From positions 24,195 through 74,305 of the forward strand of contig JAPSJC010000007.1 in NCBI GenBank assembly GCA_031178355.1: a stretch of 50,111 nucleotides of DNA, read 5' to 3'. This document shows positions 42,756 through 50,111 of the stretch, in pieces (position 1 is the stretch's first letter; each line of letters opens with the position of its first letter). A program made the position numbers and the translations under genes. The DNA comes from Ureibacillus sp. (GTDB lineage: Bacteria > Bacillota > Bacilli > Bacillales_A > Planococcaceae). The notes beneath the pieces are model-generated. The model was not told where the DNA came from and ran no database searches. It saw only the letters and a list, made by a program, of their open reading frames with translations.

Positions 42756-43556
42756 ATGCAGGTTATTTCAAAGATTACCCGACAAAAAAACAACGACCAA
42801 CGTTATAATATCTATATTAATGAAAAGTATACATTTGCCGTTGATGAATCTACTCTTATTAAGTTCGGGTTAACAAAAGGGAAGATACTTGAACAATTTG
42901 ATATTGATGAAATTACATACGAAGATGAAATTGCAAAAGCATTTAATCGAGGATTAAATTTCTTAAGTTATCAAATGAGAAGTGAGTATGAAGTGAAAAA
43001 GAAGCTTTTAGATGCTGGATTTGGTGAAGCGGTTGTTTTAGAGGCGGTTCGGAAGCTCGAAAAACTAGGCCTACTTAACGATGAAACTTATTCAAAAGCA
43101 CTTCTAGAAACAAAAAAGAAAACGGCAAAAAAAGGTCCAATGGCAATTAAACAGGATCTTATTAAAAAAGGCATCTCTAAGGAAACACAAGAGAAAGTAC
43201 TAAATACTTTTACATATGATGAACAATTAAAGCTCGCTTTATCTTTGGCAGAGAAAACTGCCAAAGCGAATGCGAAAAAAACACCTATGCAAGTAAAACA
43301 AAAGATACAGGAGTTTTTATCTCGTAAAGGATATTCGTTCGATATCATCAATGAAATACTTGACCAAATTTCATTAGAGCGGGAAGATGAAGATTGGCAA
43401 CAAATAATCGGACTTCAAGGTGATAAAATCTGGAAAAAATATTCCGGTAAATTTACTGGTAACGATCTTCATTTAAAAGTAAAGCAAGCCTTATATCAAA
43501 AAGGATTTCCTATAGACAAAATTGAACGTTTTATTGAATTGAAGGAGAGCGAATAA
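42756..43556 (+). CDS. recX: recombination regulator RecX
   Basis: A 266-residue helical-repeat protein that modulates RecA filaments. The N-terminus MQVISKITRQKNNDQRYNIY, the motif FLSYQMRSEYEVKKKLLDAG and further three-helix repeats match Bacillales RecX (YfhG). The open frame begins at 42711, but ATG 42756 is used because AAGGGAG (42740-42746) lies nine bases before it and it gives the family length. It is divergent from pdaA. The stop codon is one base before the yfhH ATG, so recX, yfhH and yfhJ form one unit. Confidence 0.93.
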   Translation: MQVISKITRQKNNDQRYNIYINEKYTFAVDESTLIKFGLTKGKILEQFDIDEITYEDEIAKAFNRGLNFLSYQMRSEYEVKKKLLDAGFGEAVVLEAVRKLEKLGLLNDETYSKALLETKKKTAKKGPMAIKQDLIKKGISKETQEKVLNTFTYDEQLKLALSLAEKTAKANAKKTPMQVKQKIQEFLSRKGYSFDIINEILDQISLEREDEDWQQIIGLQGDKIWKKYSGKFTGNDLHLKVKQALYQKGFPIDKIERFIELKESE

Positions 43557-43557
43557 T

Positions 43558-43884
43558 ATGGAAAAAAGTTACGCACATATGACAGAACAAGAACTTCGTG
43601 AGGAAATAGCGAAATTAAGAGAAAAGGCTAGAAAAGCCGAACAATTAGGGATACTTAATGAATTTGCTGTCTATGAAAGAAAGGCTGTTATGGCAGCAGC
43701 ATATTTAATTGATCCAAATTCAATTGTAAAAGGTGAAATCTATCGCCTCGATGGGTCACCTGGGGAGTATTTTAAAGTTGAATATTTGAAAGGGCGATTT
43801 GCGTGGGGTTATCGTCTTGGTGGAGATCAATTCGAAGAAGCACTTCCAATATCGCTATTATTACCAGTAAAGGCAGGTAAGTAA
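43558..43884 (+). CDS. yfhH: DUF1811 protein YfhH
   Basis: A 108-residue protein, helical N-terminal half (MTEQELREEIAKLREKARKAEQ) and a beta-rich C-terminal half (GEIYRLDGSPGEYFKVEYLKG). This is the DUF1811 layout of B. subtilis YfhH; function unknown. AAGGAGAG lies within the end of recX. The conserved recX-yfhH-yfhJ order supports the assignment. Confidence 0.88.
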   Translation: MEKSYAHMTEQELREEIAKLREKARKAEQLGILNEFAVYERKAVMAAAYLIDPNSIVKGEIYRLDGSPGEYFKVEYLKGRFAWGYRLGGDQFEEALPISLLLPVKAGK

Positions 43885-43885
43885 T

Positions 43886-44161
43886 ATGGATGCAAACCAA
43901 TTAGTAGAACAGTTAACGCAAGAGCTACTTTCTAAAAACCCTAATTTATCTGTGGGAAAAGCGCGGACTTGGATTGAATTACTATGGAGTGATTTTGAAA
44001 CAACTTACGCAAAAGCCGGATATGATTATAGAGGTACTGAATATACAGAGCGAATTATTCGTCAATGGATTGATAGCTACGGTACAAAGATTCATGAATT
44101 TGCTGGCCGAAATCCGAAGTACGCCCATTTACTAGATGCCAGTGATGAAATGTTACAGTAA
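43886..44161 (+). CDS. yfhJ: WVELL-family protein YfhJ
   Basis: A 91-residue soluble protein of the WVELL family, named for a motif that here reads TWIELLWSDFE (residues 28-38). The C-terminal VTERVVRQWIEQYG-like stretch appears as YTERIIRQWIDSYG. Unknown role. It begins one base after the yfhH stop codon and closes the recX unit, with a strong terminator at 44186. Confidence 0.88.
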   Translation: MDANQLVEQLTQELLSKNPNLSVGKARTWIELLWSDFETTYAKAGYDYRGTEYTERIIRQWIDSYGTKIHEFAGRNPKYAHLLDASDEMLQ

Positions 44162-44185
44162 TAGGTTCATTATTATGCCAATATA

Positions 44186-44226
44186 AAAACACAAGAATGT
44201 GGTAATTTTACACATTCTTGTGTTTT
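44186..44226. terminator. bidirectional terminator, yfhJ / yfhP
   Basis: AAAACACAAGAATGTG (44186-44201) pairs perfectly with CACATTCTTGTGTTTT (44211-44226). Convergent genes flank it. Confidence 0.9.
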
Positions 44227-44240
44227 CCTGTTCATGGGTG

Positions 44241-45224
44241 TTAACTAGCTCCTATTTGTAACTTCCTTTGAAGTTTATCTTCACTGAAAATCCATCCTGT
44301 ATAAGATGTGATAATGTTTAAGTCTTTATCTAAATGAGCAACAGCTACGAATGGATAACGATCATTGCTACGGTAACGTAAATCAATTAATCGAACTTCG
44401 GTTAAACCATTTTGCAGCTCTGATATTTCCCAGTTATACAATGGTGAGAATGAGATAAAGGCTGCTAAATTTGAGTCATTCAGAGCTTTTTCAACTAATG
44501 GAGTTTTAGGAATAGGATGAATTTCAATCTTATCATGTATATTTACAGTACGACCATATGCTCTGCCAACATAATAATGTGTTTTTGATTTGGCAGCGAC
44601 TCTCCAATAAAAGAAACGTATGGTTGGGGCCACAATAACGCACTCTTCATCTTGAATTGTGTTGTGAACAGCCTTTTTTACTGCTGATTGAACAGCAAAT
44701 CTTAATATATAATATACGATGATAACTGCGTACATGATGCCGAATGTAATTACTGGATTTGCACCGAACATCCATAACAAAATACCGATACAATGTAAAC
44801 CGAAAATAATTGGGTCAAATGTGTTTATCACACCTAAAGCGACCCACTTTTTTGAAAATGGCCGTAATGCTTGCGTACCGTATGCATTAAATATATCAAC
44901 AAAGACGTGCAGAAATACTGCTAAAAAGGTCCAAATCCATAGGTGGAAAATGTTGGCGCCATCAGCTATTAAAGATATTGTACCTGTAATGGCAAGTGGC
45001 CATAGAATTACAGCGGGTATAGAATGTGTAATTCCCCGGTGATGTCTTATATAAATAGCATTATTTCTCAATTTTAGGACGGTATCGATATCAGGTGCTT
45101 GAGAACCTATAATTGTTCCTGCCATCACTGCACCAAATGTCATTGGACTTTCAGCTACAACAGGATCGATTAGAGCAAGTCCACCTAAAGCAACACCCAT
45201 TACTAAATGTGTGCCAGAATCCAT
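44241..45224 (-). CDS. yfhP: YfhP-family membrane-bound metal-dependent hydrolase
   Basis: A 327-residue integral membrane protein of the DUF457/YdjM group. Conserved metal-site features are MDSGTHLVMG (His), GSQAPDIDTVLKL (acidic), RHHRGITHSIPA (His cluster) and HVFVDIFNAYGTQ. Four or five helices precede a soluble C-terminal part of about 130 residues. Its B. subtilis counterpart has been annotated as a possible negative regulator of mutY, sspE and neighbours; the enzymatic role is unproven. ATG 45224 is preferred over one three codons earlier that overlaps AAGGAG. Divergent from mutY, as in B. subtilis. Confidence 0.9.
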   Translation of the reverse strand: MDSGTHLVMGVALGGLALIDPVVAESPMTFGAVMAGTIIGSQAPDIDTVLKLRNNAIYIRHHRGITHSIPAVILWPLAITGTISLIADGANIFHLWIWTFLAVFLHVFVDIFNAYGTQALRPFSKKWVALGVINTFDPIIFGLHCIGILLWMFGANPVITFGIMYAVIIVYYILRFAVQSAVKKAVHNTIQDEECVIVAPTIRFFYWRVAAKSKTHYYVGRAYGRTVNIHDKIEIHPIPKTPLVEKALNDSNLAAFISFSPLYNWEISELQNGLTEVRLIDLRYRSNDRYPFVAVAHLDKDLNIITSYTGWIFSEDKLQRKLQIGAS

Positions 45225-45354
45225 TTTTATCATCTCCTTATATCGGAGGTATGCTACTAAATTTAGTGACGATAATGTTGGCTAGTTTTCCAATTATCTT
45301 CAAATTATATTATACCCTTTTTCTAAAGAATTAAATCTCATCAAGGAGGATGTC

Positions 45355-46416
45355 GTGAAATATCCATATAAAAAAGAATTTACTTCGACTCTAGTTGAAT
45401 GGTACCACAATGAAAAACGTGATCTACCATGGAGACGTACCGATGATCCATACAAAATTTGGGTTTCTGAAGTGATGCTTCAGCAAACTCGTGTAGATAC
45501 AGTAAAACCTTATTACAATCGCTTTTTAGAAAAATATCCGACATTGGAATCACTTGCTTATGCTCCCCAAGAAGAACTACTGAAGATGTGGGAAGGTTTA
45601 GGCTATTATTCAAGAGCAAGAAATTTACAATCGGGAGTTCGAGAAGTTGTTGAAAAATATAATGGGCAAGTTCCTGATAACAGACATGATATTTCTAAAT
45701 TAAAAGGCGTAGGACCATATACTGCAGGCGCCATTTTAAGTATTGCATATAACAAGCCAGAACATGCGGTTGATGGTAATGTAATGCGTGTATTAAGTCG
45801 AGTACTACTTATTCAAGAAGATATCGCTCTGCCAAAAACAAAAAAAATTTTTGAAGAAGCAGTAACAGGCCTAATTGATCAAAATGATCCTGGGGCATTC
45901 AATCAAGGTTTAATGGACTTAGGCGCGCAAATTTGTACCCCAACATCACCGAAATGCTTACTTTGTCCAGTAAGAGAATATTGCACGGCTTTTAATGAAG
46001 GAAATCCAGAGGAATTACCTGTTAAGTCTAAAAAAACAAAAACGAAAAGAGTAACTTTTGATGTATTTGTTGCAAAAAACAGTGAAGGAAAATATTTGCT
46101 AGAAAAAAGACCAGATCAAGGTTTACTCGCTAGTATGTGGCAATTTCCTATGATCGAAATTGCACCAGAGTCAGTGCAATCTACACATGAGATTCTACAG
46201 GAAAATTATAAATTGCGGATTTTTCAAACCTCAAACGAGTTATTAATGAAATTCAAACATATATTTTCCCATTTAACATGGGAGATGAACTGTTATTTAA
46301 TTGAGGTTGAAATAGAGCGAGAGTTACCTGATTGCGCTAAGTTAGTTACTTTAGAAGAAATTAAAGAATTACCAATGTCAGTGCCAATGCTGAAAATTTT
46401 AAATATTCTGAAATAA
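45355..46416 (+). CDS. mutY: A/G-specific adenine glycosylase MutY
   Basis: Removes adenine mispaired with 8-oxoguanine. The 353-residue protein has the HhH-GPD fold with catalytic E39 in VSEVMLQQTRVDTV, helix-hairpin-helix LKGVGPYTAGAIL, active-site D140 (EHAVDGNVMRV), and the [4Fe-4S] loop C194, C201, C204 and C210. The C-terminal part (about 225-353) is the NUDIX-like domain that senses 8-oxoG. The GTG start at 45355 follows AAGGAGGA. Conserved position beside yfhP and the SASP gene. Confidence 0.96.
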   Translation: MKYPYKKEFTSTLVEWYHNEKRDLPWRRTDDPYKIWVSEVMLQQTRVDTVKPYYNRFLEKYPTLESLAYAPQEELLKMWEGLGYYSRARNLQSGVREVVEKYNGQVPDNRHDISKLKGVGPYTAGAILSIAYNKPEHAVDGNVMRVLSRVLLIQEDIALPKTKKIFEEAVTGLIDQNDPGAFNQGLMDLGAQICTPTSPKCLLCPVREYCTAFNEGNPEELPVKSKKTKTKRVTFDVFVAKNSEGKYLLEKRPDQGLLASMWQFPMIEIAPESVQSTHEILQENYKLRIFQTSNELLMKFKHIFSHLTWEMNCYLIEVEIERELPDCAKLVTLEEIKELPMSVPMLKILNILK

Positions 46417-46434
46417 TGTTTTTGAAAATATCTT

Positions 46435-46465
46435 CGCATAATCTCGTAGCCATCAGACCACAATA
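46435..46465 (+). promoter_or_regulatory. candidate sigma-G promoter of the asparagine-rich SASP
   Basis: CGCATA (46435-46440) and CACAATA (46459-46465) are 18 bases apart and resemble the forespore sigma-G consensus (TGAATA, CATACTA), with the GCATA form common at SASP genes. GGAGGTGATC then precedes the ATG at 46487. Confidence 0.5.
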
Positions 46466-46486
46466 ATTTATGTGGAGGTGATCAAG

Positions 46487-46660
46487 ATGGCTAAAAACAA
46501 CAACAATAACAACAACCGCAACAACAACAACAATAACAACAACAACAACGCTGAATTTGCAGCAGAGCAAGATTTCGCACAACAAAACCAAAAGCAAAAA
46601 CAACAAAACAACCAACGCAATAACAACCGCAATAACAATAATAACAACAACAACCGATAA
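46487..46660 (+). CDS. asparagine-rich gamma-type SASP at the sspE locus
   Basis: A 57-residue protein of which 31 residues are Asn: runs of seven and ten Asn separated by one Arg, a core AEFAAEQDFAQQNQKQKQQ, and a C-terminal Asn/Arg tail. AEFAAE resembles the GPR protease site (TEFASE) of gamma-type SASPs, and the gene sits between mutY and ntdP where sspE lies in B. subtilis. Gamma SASPs do not bind DNA but serve as amino-acid reserve. GGAGGTGATC and a likely sigma-G promoter lead the gene, and a perfect 16-pair terminator ends it. The ATG at 46472 is inside that ribosome site, so 46487 is used. Confidence 0.8.
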   Translation: MAKNNNNNNNRNNNNNNNNNNAEFAAEQDFAQQNQKQKQQNNQRNNNRNNNNNNNNR

Positions 46661-46686
46661 GGTTACATTGGTTACATGAAATCCAC

Positions 46687-46730
46687 TTTAGGTATAGACA
46701 ATGGTCAATTGTCTATACCTAAATTTTTTA
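46687..46730 (+). terminator. intrinsic terminator of the SASP gene
   Basis: TTTAGGTATAGACAAT (46687-46702) pairs perfectly with ATTGTCTATACCTAAA (46708-46723), then six T. Confidence 0.92.
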
Positions 46731-47033
46731 TTTTCAAAATTAATTTATAGTCATTTGTTCTTCTCGCTACAAGTTTTGGTAATCCATTGCTATAATATAA
46801 TAGAGAATTCATATATATGGTTATATTTAATCTTACTTTTATATATAAAGGAGTTATATGAAGTAGGAAAAAACTCATTCAGAGAAGGAAATGGAACTAT
46901 TCTGAATGAAGATATTTGCCCGGGTGCATCTCAAAGATTCTTGATTTACAAAATATGTACATGCTTTAAGATGTGGGACACAAAGACACCTAGGGTACAT
47001 TGATTTTATTGCAGAGAAAAAGGTGGGCTTTAT
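46731..47033 (+). other. leader region upstream of ntdP, no assigned gene
   Basis: TATAAT-like boxes occur near 46791-46801. AAAGGAG (46849-46855) is followed by ATG-AAG-TAG, i.e. an immediate stop. A frame in another phase, open to 47003, encodes a plausible-looking but unrecognised stretch (GKNSFREGNGTILNEDICPG) without a start codon. TCATTCAGA (46875-46883) and TCTGAATGA (46901-46909) form a 9-pair hairpin. It may be a structured leader of ntdP or a gene relic. Confidence 0.35.
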
Positions 47034-47585
47034 ATGGCAATACCGCTAGAAGGAGAAAAGATACAAATACATAGCTATAAACATAATGGACAAATACATC
47101 GTGTTTGGCAAGAAACAATGGTACTAAAGGGTACAAAGAATATATTCATTGGTGCGAATGAGCGGACGCTTGTGACAGAATCGGACGGTCGTACTTGGTT
47201 AACTAGGGAGCCCTCCATTTGTTATTTTCACGCTGAACATTGGTTTAACATTATTTGCATGTTAAGAGAAGATGGTGTTTACTATTACTGTAATATGAGT
47301 TCGCCATACGTATTTGATAATAACGCGATTAAATATATAGACTACGATCTTGATATCAAGGTATTTCCAGATATGACCTATACTATTTTAGATGAAGATG
47401 AGTACGCACAACATAAAAAAGAAATGGGCTATCCGGAGGTAATCGATAAAATTTTAAAGCGTAATGTACAAAAACTTTTGAGCTGGATAAAACAGCGAAG
47501 AGGTCCATTTGCTCAAGATTTTATTGAAGTGTGGACTAACCGTTATCAATTTACGAAAGAAATGCAATCTTCATCCAATGAATAA
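47034..47585 (+). CDS. ntdP: nucleoside tri-/diphosphatase NtdP (DUF402)
   Basis: A 183-residue DUF402 protein, orthologue of B. subtilis YgaC. A staphylococcal homologue hydrolyses nucleoside tri- and diphosphates with divalent metal. The pattern [64 protein letters not shown] and the acidic [16 protein letters not shown] contain the conserved Asp/Tyr/Lys residues. AAAGGTGGG precedes the ATG. Followed by its own terminator before the ABC transporter gene, as in the B. subtilis ygaC-ygaD order. Confidence 0.92.
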   Translation: MAIPLEGEKIQIHSYKHNGQIHRVWQETMVLKGTKNIFIGANERTLVTESDGRTWLTREPSICYFHAEHWFNIICMLREDGVYYYCNMSSPYVFDNNAIKYIDYDLDIKVFPDMTYTILDEDEYAQHKKEMGYPEVIDKILKRNVQKLLSWIKQRRGPFAQDFIEVWTNRYQFTKEMQSSSNE

Positions 47586-47593
47586 TGTAATAT

Positions 47594-47624
47594 GCCTATT
47601 GGTTGTTTTACCAATAGGCTTTTC
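47594..47624 (+). terminator. intrinsic terminator after ntdP
   Basis: GCCTATTGG (47594-47602) pairs with CCAATAGGC (47611-47619), then TTTTC. Confidence 0.8.
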
Positions 47625-47744
47625 TTACTAATTCTATAAATTCTAGCAAAGGTTGTTTCACAATGTTTGTAATAAGAAATCATGAATTCATGGTATGCAT
47701 AGATGTTTTTGCGCAACAAGAATAAAGGAAGTGAATTCAAAACC

Positions 47745-49490
47745 ATGGATAGTATAAAACGTTATATGCGGTTTGTAAAACCGTATCGTTGGGAAATTTT
47801 TGTAACAATTTTGATTGGTATTTTAAAATTCGCTATACCACTCTTTATCCCGTTTTTAACTAAAATCGTAATTGACGATATCATTTTAGAAGAAACCCTT
47901 ACTTCTAGTGAAAAAATAACGCAGTTAATATATTGGTTAGGTGGAACCATTATATTATTCTTCATCATTCGTCCGCCTATTGAATATTATCGTCAGTATT
48001 ATGCTCAACATGTTGGGAATAAAGTGTTATTTGATATTAGGAAAGAGCTATTTGGTCATCTACAAAAGCTAAGTTTGAAATACTACTCAAATACTCGTGC
48101 TGGTGAAGTCATTTCTCGAGTGATCAATGATGTAGAGCAAACTAAAAACTTCATCATGATTGGTTTAATGAATTTGTGGCTTGATATGGCAACCATTATT
48201 ATTGTCATTGCTATCATGCTGACAATGGATGTTGGATTAACGATTGTCGCTATTATTACTTTACCTCTTTTTGCCATAAGTATAAAATACTTCTTTGGTA
48301 AACTAAGGGATTTGACTCGCAAACGATCACAAGCATTAGCAGGTGTTCAAAGTTACTTACATGAACGAGTAAGTGGTATTAGTATTATTAAAAGTTTTGC
48401 GCTTGAAAAACATGAGCAACAAATTTTTGATAAAGAAAATGGTAAATTTTTAGATCGCTCTCTTGATCATACTGTTTGGAATGCTAAATCGTTTGCAGTA
48501 GTAAATACAATAACGGATATTGCACCGCTCCTTGTGATTGGATTTGCAGGCTTAGTAGCTATAAATGGAAACTTATCTGTCGGAACAATAGCTGCCTTTA
48601 TGGGATATATTGAACGTCTATACGCACCACTACGAAGATTAATGAACTCATCAACAACACTCACTCAATCTATCGCATCTATGGATCGTATGTTTGAATT
48701 AATGGATGAAAAGTACGACGTTACAGATAAATCAAATGCTAAAAATTTACCGGCTGTTAAAGGTCAAGTTGATTTTGAAGATGTAACATTTAAATATGAT
48801 CTAGACGGTAATACTATCTTAAATAACATTTCTTTCCATATTAAGCCTGGAGAAACAGCAGCGTTTGTTGGTATGAGTGGTGGAGGTAAATCGACTATTG
48901 TTAATTTAATACCACGTTTTTATGATGTATCAAGTGGTGCTGTAAAAATTGATGGAATGAATGTCGAAGATGTAACACTACAATCTTTACGAGCTCAAAT
49001 TGGGATAGTGATGCAGGATAATATCTTATTTAGTGATTCTGTAAAACAAAACATATTAATGGGAAGACCTAATGCAACGGATGAGGAAATCATTGAAGCC
49101 GCAAAAGCGGCTAATGCACATGATTTCATCATGTCATTACCTGAAGGCTATGATACAAAAGTTGGCGAGCGTGGAGTGAAGTTATCCGGTGGACAAAAAC
49201 AAAGGGTTGCCATTGCACGTGTATTCTTAAAGAATCCGCCAATCTTAGTGTTAGATGAAGCTACTTCTGCGCTTGACTTGGAAAGTGAAGCGTTAATTCA
49301 AGATTCTCTTGAACGATTAGCACACAATCGTACAACAATTATTATTGCGCATCGCCTTTCAACAATCACCCATGCACACAAAATATTTGTAATTGATCAT
49401 GGGGAATTAGTAGAACAAGGTACACACGACTCATTAATGGATCAACAAGGTGTATATTATGATTTGTTCCAAATACAAAAGTTGAATTAA
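47745..49490 (+). CDS. ygaD: ABC transporter, fused permease/ATPase (YgaD-like)
   Basis: Half-size ABC exporter of 581 residues working as a homodimer. Residues 1 to about 310 form six membrane helices ([23 protein letters not shown]-type coupling segment, [29 protein letters not shown]). The ATPase follows: Walker [11 protein letters not shown] near 376-385, signature LSGGQKQR near 480-487, Walker [12 protein letters not shown]. Family substrates are lipids, drugs or peptides; none is specified here. The frame opens at 47703, but ATG 47745 matches the family N-terminus ([14 protein letters not shown]) and AAAGGAAGTGA lies upstream. Confidence 0.92.
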   Translation: MDSIKRYMRFVKPYRWEIFVTILIGILKFAIPLFIPFLTKIVIDDIILEETLTSSEKITQLIYWLGGTIILFFIIRPPIEYYRQYYAQHVGNKVLFDIRKELFGHLQKLSLKYYSNTRAGEVISRVINDVEQTKNFIMIGLMNLWLDMATIIIVIAIMLTMDVGLTIVAIITLPLFAISIKYFFGKLRDLTRKRSQALAGVQSYLHERVSGISIIKSFALEKHEQQIFDKENGKFLDRSLDHTVWNAKSFAVVNTITDIAPLLVIGFAGLVAINGNLSVGTIAAFMGYIERLYAPLRRLMNSSTTLTQSIASMDRMFELMDEKYDVTDKSNAKNLPAVKGQVDFEDVTFKYDLDGNTILNNISFHIKPGETAAFVGMSGGGKSTIVNLIPRFYDVSSGAVKIDGMNVEDVTLQSLRAQIGIVMQDNILFSDSVKQNILMGRPNATDEEIIEAAKAANAHDFIMSLPEGYDTKVGERGVKLSGGQKQRVAIARVFLKNPPILVLDEATSALDLESEALIQDSLERLAHNRTTIIIAHRLSTITHAHKIFVIDHGELVEQGTHDSLMDQQGVYYDLFQIQKLN

Positions 49491-49503
49491 ATATAAATAT
49501 AAT

Positions 49504-49543
49504 AAAAGTGCTCAAATTCGTTGAAGAATTGAGCACTTTTTTT
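49504..49543 (+). terminator. intrinsic terminator after ygaD
   Basis: AAAAGTGCTCAA (49504-49515) pairs with TTGAGCACTTTT (49529-49540), then TTT. The rest of 49544-49779 holds no gene. Confidence 0.9.
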
Positions 49544-49696
49544 ATCTAATAAAACTTCGCTAATGTGTAGTAATACTAGCACCTACTTCATCATTTTAGC
49601 AATTAACTCAAAAGAGATGGCAAATAACACCATCTAAAAGGCAATTAGAATAATTAATTAATCTTGCTCCTCCAAATAGGTAGATGTCTCACACAA

Positions 49697-49728
49697 TTAA
49701 AAAAGCACCGCAACTAAATGCGATGCTT
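49697..49728 (-). terminator. terminator of the right-end hypothetical gene
   Basis: AAGCACCGCA (49703-49712) pairs with TGCGATGCTT (49719-49728) with one mismatch; the minus strand continues into six T. Confidence 0.75.
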
Positions 49729-49779
49729 AACAGAAATTCGAATTCATTGTTTTAACTGGGCTAGCTTCAAGTTAGGTCC

Positions 49780-50111
49780 CTAATAGAATTGTTCAACTAA
49801 ATCTTCATTGGATTCTTTACTATGATAACTTCGGTAAGAGACGATTAACGTATCGAGATGTTCTAAGTTTTCTTCATAATCGAGAATTCGAGAAAATGTA
49901 TAGAACAGGTGATAACTTGAAAAGTCCTCCTCGCCATCACGTGATTTTTCATCTAAAGCAATTTGATCAATGATATGTTTCATCAAAGCAGAGCGGTCTA
50001 AATGGTCTTCGCTGACAGTCCACTTAGAATGTTCAGGCTTCAACTTACCAGTAAACTTTAAAAGCAATTGTTCATGGTATGTTACCAAGAAATCTAATCT
50101 CTCTAAAAACA
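49780..50111 (-). CDS. hypothetical protein, start at or beyond the window edge
   Basis: The minus-strand frame is open from the right edge to the stop at 49780-49782. Reading upstream of the first internal TTG (50086-50088), codons FLERLDF continue to a codon whose last two bases, TG, are the final bases of the window. The start codon (NTG) may therefore be cut by a single base, giving about 110 residues. The product is acidic, helical and soluble, with many Asp/Glu/His/Tyr and a tail ending VEQFY. I do not recognise the family. It has its own terminator and converges on ygaD. Confidence 0.7.
   Translation of the reverse strand, partial: FLERLDFLVTYHEQLLLKFTGKLKPEHSKWTVSEDHLDRSALMKHIIDQIALDEKSRDGEEDFSSYHLFYTFSRILDYEENLEHLDTLIVSYRSYHSKESNEDLVEQFY

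Noticed and set aside
46361-46653. Minus-strand frames encoding long Val/Leu runs
   Set aside because: They are the antisense of the AAC/AAT codon runs of the asparagine-rich SASP.
46487-46660. Tandem AAC repeats as a CRISPR-like or microsatellite non-coding array
   Set aside because: The repeats are in frame behind a good ribosome site, are interrupted by Arg codons and a conserved core, and end in a stop plus terminator, so they are coding.
46731-47033. T-box or known riboswitch upstream of ntdP
   Set aside because: None of the conserved T-box or common riboswitch core sequences could be found.

Overview
This is an AT-rich, gene-dense chromosomal segment of an endospore-forming Firmicute, most likely a Planococcaceae/Lysinibacillus-type member of the Bacillales. 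Three things point there. The window carries spore genes (two gamma-type SASPs, the cortex deacetylase pdaA). Much of the gene order follows the Bacillus subtilis yfk/yfj/yfh/yga region: yfkK-yfkI-yfkH, yfkF-like, pdaA, recX-yfhH-yfhJ, yfhP, mutY, SASP, ntdP, ygaD. It also encodes D-aspartate ligase plus aspartate racemase and the carboxyspermidine polyamine pathway, which fit Planococcaceae better than Bacillus proper. No rRNA, tRNA, CRISPR array, prophage or intact insertion sequence was seen. The identification is inference from gene content.

Layout. 1-0.8 kb: tail of a gamma SASP, a GC-rich interspersed repeat and a small orphan gene. 1-7.2 kb: acyl-CoA ligase, the D-Asp ligase/racemase pair, a YfmL-type DEAD-box helicase and aminopeptidase AmpS. 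7.2-11.7 kb: a leader region with possible gene relics, then sbcDC. 11.8-16.3 kb: small membrane proteins, methionine aminopeptidase, PPK2 kinase, an acetyltransferase, carbonic anhydrase and a 46-residue membrane peptide. 16.6-18.2 kb: motAB. 18.3-20.3 kb: psuK-psuG for pseudouridine salvage, with twin palindromes over the promoter. 20.5-26.1 kb: yfkK, yfkI, yfkH, class I fumarase, SE1561-type protein and an MFS exporter. 26.4-30.9 kb: a sodium/solute symporter with a four-polypeptide FAD/[2Fe-2S] dehydrogenase. 31-33.3 kb: carboxynorspermidine synthase and decarboxylase. 33.7-36.1 kb: a GntR/DUF1648/CPBP membrane cassette. 36.2-39.3 kb: an OFA-family transporter and an RNA methyltransferase. 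39.5-41.8 kb: FMN riboswitch and a short riboflavin operon (ribE, ribB, ribH). 41.8-50.1 kb: pdaA, recX-yfhH-yfhJ, yfhP, mutY, an asparagine-rich SASP, ntdP, ygaD and a hypothetical protein cut by the window end.

Most genes are housekeeping or sporulation functions in short operons bounded by clear intrinsic terminators. The accessory content lies in compact cassettes set into the conserved backbone: the dehydrogenase operon, psuKG, the polyamine pair, the GntR cassette and the D-Asp pair. The most interesting points are the riboflavin operon without ribD and without a GTP cyclohydrolase II domain, the symporter/dehydrogenase operon of unknown substrate, the SASP that is more than half asparagine, the psuK operator pair, and several terminator-bearing intergenic units that may be small RNAs. 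No clearly unprecedented system was found.
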